Source of the DNA: Pochonia chlamydosporia 170 | Taxonomy: Eukaryota > Ascomycota > Sordariomycetes > Hypocreales > Clavicipitaceae | NCBI RefSeq assembly: GCF_001653235.2 | Contig: NC_035796.1 | Span: 186,001 to 250,000, forward strand | Direction of reading: 5' to 3' | DNA length: 64,000 nt | Shown: positions 55,883-64,000 of the stretch, one piece after another | Numbering within the stretch: the first letter of the stretch is position 1 | How the letters are laid out: every line of letters starts with the position of its first letter | The notes under the pieces: model-generated | What the model was told of the DNA's origin: nothing | Seen by the model: only the letters and a program-made list of their open reading frames with translations | The model's database searches: none | Program-made: the position numbers and the translations under genes

Positions 55883-56915
55883 TGCGAAATGTGACCGTGA
55901 AGAACAAGGCAAGCCCCAAAGACAAAGGGGGATGGCGAGGGAGCCAGACTGAGATGAGGAGTGGCGACGTTGATGACTTCAAAATGGCAGAGGGGGCAGC
56001 GGGGTGACTATGACAAAGAAATGTGATGAAGAATGCACGGAAGAAATAGGGAGTTCATGAGCAGCTGCAGTACTGTATCATGGAGCCATTCTGAAGCCAA
56101 CTGCTATGAAATGACAAATCGATTGCAAGAACAAGGTTTCGATTCAGGAACACTCAAACAGCGTCGCCAAATACGGACATTCTGAGGCCCTAAGCCACAA
56201 TTCAGAGTGACGTCGTCGCAAGATGCCCCACTACAGCCCCCACCTGCACTCAAGTTCACTCCAAGTCTTCTGTTTGTGTTCAGGTTCAGCTTCAGGTCAT
56301 CAGCATCACCACTTGACATGACATTTGACGCATTTGTTGGACCTCACATGTGCAACTTCTTTGTCCCTCGTCATGTCTGGTTAATCCACATCACCATTTC
56401 CGGCTTGTTCGCCAAATACATATGCAAGCCCGCCAATACTTTTTTTTTTCGCCCCATGACATCCGTGTCCGCTACATCTGCGCACCCCTCTTCGATTGAT
56501 GATGCTATCAAGTGGCTTCAAGATAAGGTCCAGCCCCCAGTGCTCTGCTCGCACATGCGCACACATTGAGTCAAGGTTTCACATCTTCCAGTCACATCCA
56601 TCACATGTTGCACATGTCCATAGGCATTCAAAAAGTCCAAAAGTAATTAATTGTACTACATAATGACGGATTTCGTTCAGCATAGACTCTAGGAAAAATT
56701 TAATGAAAAGTCCAAGTTTTGCCCATCAACAGTCCACCTTTTGCATCCGCCTAGTTTCATTCCCATTTCATGGTATCACAAAGTGACAGAAAAGCCAAAC
56801 AAAACACACACAAAAAAAACTACTTATCCTGACTAAATGGGTATAGCATCTGTAGTCCCTGGCTACTTTCCAGTTCACACTTCTTCATAAACAGTATCGA
56901 TTCATCGGCACACCC
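55883..56915. other. Spacer between PX-associated and HAM1-like genes
   Basis: Promoter of the PX-associated gene at left and 3' end of the HAM1-like gene at right. A short A run lies at about 56810. No gene supported. Confidence 0.4.
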
Positions 56916-59573
56916 CTAGCGACCACCGATGGTTTGGTTGACGTTGCCAGCATTCACCTCCAAGGGCGCCGCTAGAGGAGTCGACGACAAAGGCGCCTTG
57001 CCATTTACCACGGAGTTGTGCACATTCACATTTCCGTTGGTGGTGTGACCGTTGGTGTGACCGTTGGTGTTCCCGTTAGTCGCTGGACGAACCTTGCTCT
57101 CAATCTGCGGGGCCGAGGGAATATCGGTGCTCTTCTTGGCCGTGCCAATGGAGAAGACTGGGCTCTCCCATTTTTCGCCCTTTCGTGAAAGCTCCTTGTA
57201 TTCCGTTGCCTTGGCGCTCACGCTGCCAGTCATCTTGACCTTGGGGAAGATGCTGTCCTCCATCGTCATGGCAATATTGACCTTCTTGTCCGATACAACC
57301 TCCTTGGTCGTCTCCTTGCCCTCCAAGTAGCGCTTCTGGGCGGCGTCATAGTAGCGCTTGAAGAAGTTGGCCTTGTCCTCAATGTCACCCTCGCCAGCTG
57401 CATCGGCATCCTTCTTGATCTGCCACAGGAGCACGTCAAGTTTGTTACACTCGTCCTTGATGGCCTTCTCCACCGCCTTCTGAATAGGCGCGCGAAGCAC
57501 CTTTAGAGCCAGAGGCTTGATAATGGCGAACAAGAGCTTATGGCTGGACTTCTTAACCTTGATGTTAAGGCCCTTGAAGTCCACATCCACCTTCTCCACC
57601 TTGAATATGTTTTGGCGGTCAGACTTATCCGCAGTGGCCACCTTCATTCTGAATGACAGCCCATTTCCAGGCAGGAGGATATCAGCGACACCCGTGTCTG
57701 ACAACGAAGGGAAGCCCTTCTTTCTGTTGACGTGGAAGTTGACATCACGAAGATCCATCTGAATACCCGAGACCTTGACGTCGACCATGTTGTGGTGCTT
57801 GTTGGCAACCTTCTTGCGACCCCATCGGAAGAAATGCTCGCTTGCCACCTCGGCGACATTAGGCATGAAGTTATCACTCTCAAGGACCAAATTTTCAATG
57901 ATGGCGTCGACTTGAGAGTCCGAGTACTCGATACGAGGGATAGGAATATAGTTGATGTTCATGAGCACAGCTGGAAGAATGGTCTCTGTGAGATCCTTCA
58001 CAAGATGTGGCTTGAAAACGGACTTGCCCGCGCCATCATTGCCAAGATGATTGAACAATTTCTGGACTGCCTGACCGAAGGCTTTGTTTTGAGGATCTTG
58101 GTCGAACTGGTCGGCAACGAACTTGGTCTCGTCAATAACTCGGTCCGTGTGGCTGCGGTACTTCTCGCGGAGGAGAAACCTGCCCTTCTCGTAGAGGCGG
58201 TTCCATTCCTGGTTGGAAGACTCATCCAGAATATAGCCTTGCTCTAGCAGACAGCGACGAATAAACGAGTCCATTTTCTTAAACCAGTCCTTTAGCTCGG
58301 GGTCCTTGTCCGCATCCTTGTAAATCTGGCCAATGGACTCCCAGAGGTTGGAGGTAGATGTGCCATTGGCAAAACGCTCAATCAAAGTACGCAAATCAGT
58401 CTCAGCAGCTGCAAGTCCAGAGCGAGCCTGCTTCGCAGACCCAGTGGAATCTTTGCCAAGGCTACGGCCGTGGCTTCCATAGGATTCGGCAAGGCGGAGG
58501 AGAGTCTGGACGGCCTTGGAGTATTCGGGGTGCTGTTGGCATTCAAGCACCATCTTCTTCAACCGAAAAATGATCTGGTCCTTGCGCTCCTCAGGCATCT
58601 TCTTGTTGAAGTACTCCTTGGTTCGTCGGCGGTATTCCTCCTTGCTCTTCTTCAGCTTCTCCTTGGTTTCTGGGTCCACCTTTGCGTCTACCTTCTGTTG
58701 AGCAGTATTCTGCAGAGCACTCTGTCCAGCAACAGCGTCTACTTGATTGGGGTCTGTTGTTCCCTGGGGTACAGCAGCGTTGGTGGTTACATCGGCAACG
58801 TCTTGCACATCCTTCTTGGGGTCGCCACCGTAAGCATCCTTGACTTGCTTTCTGAGATTTTCTTTGGAAAAGTCGGGCTTGTCATGCCAGGTATTGTCTT
58901 CAGCAGCCCTGTCAATTTGTCCGAGCTGCTCTTCCGAAGGACGAAGACGGCCAGCAGCGTTGGTAGCGGCATCGCCGGCCATATCACGGAAGAGAATAGT
59001 GCTGTCCTTGACTGATTTCATGGTCAGTGGTTACTGTCTCACCATTGCTTTGGGAAATTACATACGTAGTTTGCGGAATTGGCCATTGGTGATCAACAGG
59101 GTTCCCAAGGTTCGAAGACCTTCGAGGGCCTCATCGCCGTCTCGCTTGGCCTGGTCCTTGTTTACTGGAGCATTGGGACTCTGAACGGCCTTGGGATCGA
59201 ACTGGGTGGTTTGCCAGATGAAATCTTGGATCAAGTTGCCCTCATTCTTGGACAAAAGCAGATTCTTGGCGAGGCGGACTACCTCTCTGGTGTCCGCCAC
59301 AAGCGTCTTGCCATCTTCGGAGAGGCCATCAGACGGGCTGCTGAGCGCCTTGGAGGCCAAGAAGCTATTCAAGGCAACATCAATTTGGTCGTTCTAGAAC
59401 CAACGTCAGAGTGAGCCACAATGGGATGTTTCCCGTCAAGTCACGTCATGGTTACGTACCGAAGGGACCTTGCCCTGCTTGAAAGCACTGATGATGCCGT
59501 AAATTTGCAGTTTTCGGTTAATATCCGCCTCCTTCTGCTTGATATCCGTAGGTTTGTTGACACTTGCAGCCAT
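56916..59573 (-). CDS. HAM1-like protein (N- and C-terminal HAM1-like domains), TULIP-like beta region
   Basis: Three exons, 59573-59460, 59393-59066 and 59011-56916, give 845 residues. The last acceptor (ATCAG before TCAAG) is needed to keep the frame. The N-terminal half (about 1-470) is helical with LQIYGIISAFKQGKVPSNDQID and a later KSKEEYRRRTKEYFNKK coil, matching the HAM1-like N-terminal family. Residues of about 540-730 are beta-rich with amphipathic strands (IDVDFKGLNIKVKKSSHKLLF-like pattern) and a closing helix, suggesting a TULIP/BPI-type lipid tube. The tail has an NGHTNGHT repeat. The fungal family is conserved but poorly studied; lipid binding is inference. Intact and likely housekeeping. 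Confidence 0.8.
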
Positions 59574-62500
59574 TTTTGCGTTGGTGGATTGTTGTAACTA
59601 ATACCGACGTAGAGAGTAGCGGGTATCTGTAGATATCGGATACTGGCTGCGACCACAGGTGAAGTTCCGGCTACGCCTTTGCGACTTTCAGACTAAAACA
59701 CAAATAGAGGATTAGAATTAGACTTCAATTAGCCTCTGGGTATCATAAAATGAGGCTGTATGGTTTTACAGTGGGTATAATGGGAGGGTGTATTATTAAA
59801 GGTAGGACAAATAAGCTTGGGGAGAGTTGAAAACGAGAGACGAGGCAGGCTCCCGCGAAGCGCAGAGGGAGGGTAGAGCTTATAAGTCAGGAGCATGTGG
59901 GATTCCAAGGAATTGGAAACTGCCGCTCCCAAGCTAAGCCTGACCTTACCATTGCTGGGTCAATGAGCTCCGAGGCGATCCCATCCCATCTCGTTAGTAG
60001 CATGGCTCAATCCGTCAATGTACGTACAGTGGCCAGACCCGACTCTCGCCAGAACCTTGATTAAGCAGGGTGTGAGTGACGTTGAGAGAAGCAAACGAGT
60101 ACGTCATCGGCGATGCAACACCAATGGTACGGATCCAAGCTCCGTAGCCAGGGGGAAGGTTTTGCAATGCCATCGCTAGCTCAGAGAAATGAGAGACACT
60201 ACTGCCAACTTGGGTATGAGTACAGCAGCAGCACCAGTCGACTGGCCGACTGGCCGCAATGTCTCCAGTGTTTTGCTCTAGGCGCTCCGTGGCGCTTGGA
60301 TTGGGGGCATGTGTCGTAGACAGGCGTAGTGAACTGGAAAGACTGGTTAGAGTCGTAGTCGAGATGGCAACAAGCAAGGACGAGAAATTGCGATTAGTAC
60401 AGGTGGGGGTGGAGATCGGTGATCTGCGGAAGCCGTCGATGGGCTACCAGCAGCCGATGCAAATTAACCCTGGCCAGCTGGTTTGCTCCGGGGTGGCCTT
60501 GCAAGGCGTGCATCGTGCATCTTGAACAGCGTGGCTGTTGCATGTTGTGTTGTCAAGGCCAGCCCTGGAGAGGAAACAGTTAGTGTTTGAGCACTGCATG
60601 ATGTTGATGATGCCGACATTGTCACTGGGAGACGGAAACACGTGAACAAGTTGAGTGGCAGTATTTGATGATTGGGAAGGAGCCGGGGATGCACTTTCTT
60701 CCATTTGATTTGCACGAAGACGTGAGGTTCTTGTCCGTCACTCAGCTCTAAGTGCTGGCTTGGATTTTTAAATGTTCCAAATTCATTGCCCTGCATGGCC
60801 CATTACTTTCATTGAATTGCTCGGCTTTTGCCCGTTCCTCTGCTTCACCGTTTGGTTGTCGTGTCGCAGGTGTTACGAAACCCCAGCAACACCAATTTGT
60901 CTCGGTCACTTTGTTGGATCTGGCCTCCACTGGCACGCCACTAATGCCCTTGGCTTTGGATATTTACCCTTCAATGTTCCTCGTCTGATTGCTTGGCTAG
61001 CATTTCACAACAAATGCTTGTTTGACGCTAACATTACCAGGTACCACTGGCGAATTCTTCGCGATTGATCGCATCACAGGCCACGAATCGCAAATCAACA
61101 ACTCGACCACGAAACGCACGCTGGTAAAGCTCTTGCAGAAGATTCAACCTGTCTCGAGTAGATATAGCAAGGCTTGTGACACAGTATGAAGGCAGCCTGC
61201 CTGAGCAACGTGGACCCCATCAGCTCCCAATTTCAGATCAACATTGCATATGGCTTCTCCTACCACTGGTGGGCATACACCACCATCTCGAGATCCTAAC
61301 CTGGGTGGCCACCAATTGCAATGCCGCAGCACTGAACCCGAACCAGCTCGACGACGATTGGCCCTCAGGCAAACCGCAAAATTTGATATGAATGTGAAGG
61401 ACATTTTCGCCGCTTCTCCTTTTGTTCATCGCGGCTATGCAATGGATTCCTTGGGCTCAGCATACCACAATGGCTCACAGTTTACCTGGCATCTTCGCAA
61501 CACTTCCTTGGTTGCGTGCGTTTTCTGATGCTAAACTCAATTATCCAAAGATCCATGACGTCAAGATGGGAAAGAAACTACGGACACGGCCAACCCCGGC
61601 AGAGCTGGAACCCCGGCGAGTGCATTAGTGACCCAATATTCCCTGACAGTGGGTCGATTTCCCATTCTCAGCTGGTGCTGTGAACTGAGCCGGCAAAATA
61701 TGGAAATTTGAGCTCCAATGTACGCCATGAATGCTTGCCCATTCTGAGGTCTGGCCTGTATGCTGTACTACTAGGTACCGCAACAACTGAAAGCATGGCA
61801 GCTATAGATGCAGGAGCGCCTGTTTGGTGGCTGTGCAAACTACTACGTACTGCCGCGCCGTGGGTGCCAGACGAACTCTTATGTGCGATCCAGCGCAGAG
61901 TCGAGGCTCTCAAGAAGGACTGGGCTTGGCCCATGATATTTCATCTACGTAATCACTTACCTGTGGTAATTTGCGGTCCACAATTCATCAGCTGAAGTAT
62001 TACAACTGATAGCGTAGGGAATGGCCTTTTGCCCCTGCTGGCAGCAAAAAAAAAAAAAAAAATTAGTTCGTAATGCGACGATTGCCTTGCGCAGGAATAC
62101 GAACAAGCTGTCACGACGATATGGACAACAATTTCAAGCAACTTTGAAGCAGTTCAGCTTGCGAAGAAAATTATAGAGACTTTTTCAGTCGACGTGACAA
62201 GACAGGACGCCACGGGTTCGGTAACTGATGCCGTCAATGGCATCATACCACCATCATCAAAGGCAGGGAGCAACCACAACTTTAAATTTGGCGTGAAGTA
62301 TGAATCATCCAACTTAGATCGGCGTCGTCATTCCCCATCGGCCATTACACCGCGCGGGGACACGTTTGTGCAACGGCTGAGACAATAGCCTTTGAGGTCA
62401 TCGATGTCGGTTTTATCCAGAACACGATATGGATGACAACAGCCAATGTCTGTTGGAGAAGATGGTATCATTTATCGGTAAGTCGTCTGCAAGTTGACAA

Positions 62501-63009
62501 TGCCACCCCCATGTTGGTCAAACGTGGCCAACTTCCTCCCTGGGTAGCTAGCCCAGTCACGAAACGGGGAGGCTGGACCTGACGGCCCTTTGTCTGCGCT
62601 GCCATGTGCTCCTTGCATGAACGCGTTGTACCGTCTACGTTTGGATTCTGACCAGTGGTGGGAAGTGGTGACTTCTACACGAGCTCTTTTGGGTTGGAAG
62701 ACATCAAATTCTTGGTGTTGTTACAGAATTGAACTGTAGTGCAAAGCTTGTTTGTACTATTATCCCAATGCAGGTTGCACGAATACAGATAGGAGCTCGC
62801 AACCCGTTCAAGGAGCCACAGTGGTCACGACATAGTAATTACGGCCCAAAATGACCCGGGCAGCACAGAATATTTCGAAACTTGTTGTTTGCGAACCTGA
62901 CGGGCGCAAATTTTCATAAAATCGTGTCAATTCATTCGTATCTGTAAACGCCTCTAATGCATTTTATGCATGCCGCAAGAACCTGTAGGCCAAACGCCCC
63001 TCAAACATA
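59574..63009. other. Gene-poor interval of 3.4 kb
   Basis: Promoter of the HAM1-like gene at left, 3' region of CSN5 at right. Frames up to 120 codons on both strands have no domain or signal. The interval carries a 17-A run (listed separately) and mixed-complexity sequence that may be transposon relics. Confidence 0.35.
62046..62062 (+). repeat. Run of 17 A
   Basis: Uninterrupted poly(A) on the plus strand in gene-poor DNA. It might mark the 3' end of an old retro-inserted sequence, or be a simple homopolymer. No coding relic was seen upstream. Confidence 0.6.
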
Positions 63010-64000
63010 TCATGTACTATTCGCGCCCAAATTATTAAATACTCTGGCCTTGATCTCTCCTGCCATCAACCCTGACCTCTCCTTGGAGGCAATCAAATTA
63101 GTGTCCTGGGCAAGTTTGTCCATCGCCTTATCCTTTGAGATATTGGAGCCGCCACCGATCAACCCTTGACTGATTCCTCTTTTCGTCATGCCTGTGGTCA
63201 CTTCCTTGATCTTGGAACTCAAATCCAGCATCTGCTTGCTTCCATAGTCGCGGTTCGTGAGCAGCGGGCTTTGGCTGAGGGTTTGTACCCAGTACTTGTG
63301 CCAAAGTAGCTCAAGGAGGTGTGTGTCGAGAGTGCTCTTGAAGTGAGATACCTCAAGGCTATAATATCGGTTGGCGTGGGCCCCAAACTCTGCTGCCTTG
63401 GCAAGAGGAACCGCTTCAAAGCCGTCGGATGCGACGCCGCCAGAGGTCTCCGCCTTATATGAGATCGGGTATGTTCGAAAAGCGCCAATATCAACTTTAC
63501 CGGCGTTGATGGTGCGATCCGGGTCAATGACGACTGCCAGGAATGGATCCTGGAATGTCTGCTGCATGACCTGGGTTTCGACGTCGATGCCGCTAAGCCA
63601 GCAGCCATATCCGGGATGTGAGTGATACCATCCTACCACGTTCTCCTGCCTGCCTTGGGACCGGCACAGACTGAGATATTCTACAAGATACTCATTTGCT
63701 TCGTCCTGCGCGTTGACTCTGGTCTCTGTCCCTTCGACCGGCAATCGGAATGCATCAGTGACGACAAACGTATCTTTGGCGACGTAGCCTTGCATGAGCC
63801 CCATCACTTCGAGATCACCGCCAGATCGGGCGTGCATCGTCATTTTTATGAGGGCCACAGCGCTGATTCGTACGTATTTGAAGTGAAGGGAGTTTAGGAC
63901 CCATAGCTTCTCTTGGGCTATGGTCTTTTGGGCTTGGGCGTCGTAGTTGTACAGGGCGTCGCGCTTGGGGTCGACCAACTTGATGTTGTTGTCGAGCTCT
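63010..64000 (-). CDS. csn5: COP9 signalosome subunit 5 (CSN5, JAMM deneddylase), 5' truncated by the window
   Basis: The frame is open to base 64000 and ends at 63010, giving about 330 residues; the first few residues lie outside. An MPN+ domain carries all catalytic parts: EVMGLMQG with the conserved Glu, and GWYHSHPGYGCWLSGIDVETQ with the JAMM set H-x-H-x7-S-x2-D (both His and the Asp). The C-terminal part (YYSLEVSHFKSTLDTHLLELLWHKYWV) matches the family. CSN5 is the metalloprotease of the COP9 signalosome that removes Nedd8 from cullins and so resets SCF ubiquitin ligases; in fungi it controls development and secondary metabolism. No intron is needed within the visible part. Reading certain. 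Confidence 0.94.
   Translation of the reverse strand, partial: ELDNNIKLVDPKRDALYNYDAQAQKTIAQEKLWVLNSLHFKYVRISAVALIKMTMHARSGGDLEVMGLMQGYVAKDTFVVTDAFRLPVEGTETRVNAQDEANEYLVEYLSLCRSQGRQENVVGWYHSHPGYGCWLSGIDVETQVMQQTFQDPFLAVVIDPDRTINAGKVDIGAFRTYPISYKAETSGGVASDGFEAVPLAKAAEFGAHANRYYSLEVSHFKSTLDTHLLELLWHKYWVQTLSQSPLLTNRDYGSKQMLDLSSKIKEVTTGMTKRGISQGLIGGGSNISKDKAMDKLAQDTNLIASKERSGLMAGEIKARVFNNLGANST

Noticed and set aside
1..64000. CRISPR array, rRNA genes, bacterial operons
   Set aside because: Spliced fungal genes throughout; the only regular repeat is the 13-bp satellite without spacers.

Overview
The window is nuclear DNA of a filamentous ascomycete (Pezizomycotina), most likely Hypocreales and perhaps near Metarhizium or Pochonia. 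The evidence is short introns of about 50-110 nt with GT...AG ends and CTAAC/CTGAC-type branch sites, three Zn2Cys6 transcription factors, and fungus-restricted families (Mdm10, HAM1-like, PX-associated DUF3818-type, TNT-type NADase). The order and genus are inferences from gene content, not from a search. Genes lie on both strands without operons. Exon joins were worked out by eye from splice signals and reading-frame continuity.

Left and middle (1 to about 38 kb) are accessory in character. They hold the end of an arrestin-like adaptor, a glutathione S-transferase-like gene, a 65-residue secreted cysteine-rich peptide with a Kex2-type site, and a ribosome-inactivating protein fused to two tandem beta-rich repeats. 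Next come a frameshifted kinase-like gene, a secreted subtilase, a Zn2Cys6 regulator, a secreted PI-PLC-like protein, and a roughly 1 kb AT-rich element with perfect 19-bp terminal inverted repeats around a 13-bp satellite. After it lie a hydrophobin-like protein, an anion:cation-symporter-type MFS permease, a divergent kinase-like protein, a second Zn2Cys6 factor, a secreted TNT-domain NADase-like protein, a hotdog thioesterase, a secreted alpha/beta hydrolase and a third Zn2Cys6 factor. Long gene-poor spacers, AT-rich scars and decayed reading frames separate these genes.

From about 39 kb to the right end the content is mostly housekeeping: a PaiB-like FMN-binding protein, a YtcJ-like amidohydrolase, SmE (spliceosome), Mdm10 (ERMES), a ZIP zinc transporter, ribosomal protein eS19, an unusual deaminase-like protein with a SUMO-interaction-like motif, a PX-associated-domain protein, a HAM1-like lipid-binding-type protein, and CSN5 (COP9 signalosome), which runs off the right edge.

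The items most worth following are the RIP with two C-terminal repeats (a fungal toxin with plant-like architecture), the deaminase-like protein at 52.4 kb, the Kex2-processed cysteine-rich peptide, the TNT NADase, and the TIR element with its satellite. Several accessory proteins (protease, PI-PLC, NADase, RIP, small cysteine-rich proteins) would suit a fungus that attacks or competes with other organisms; that is inference from families.
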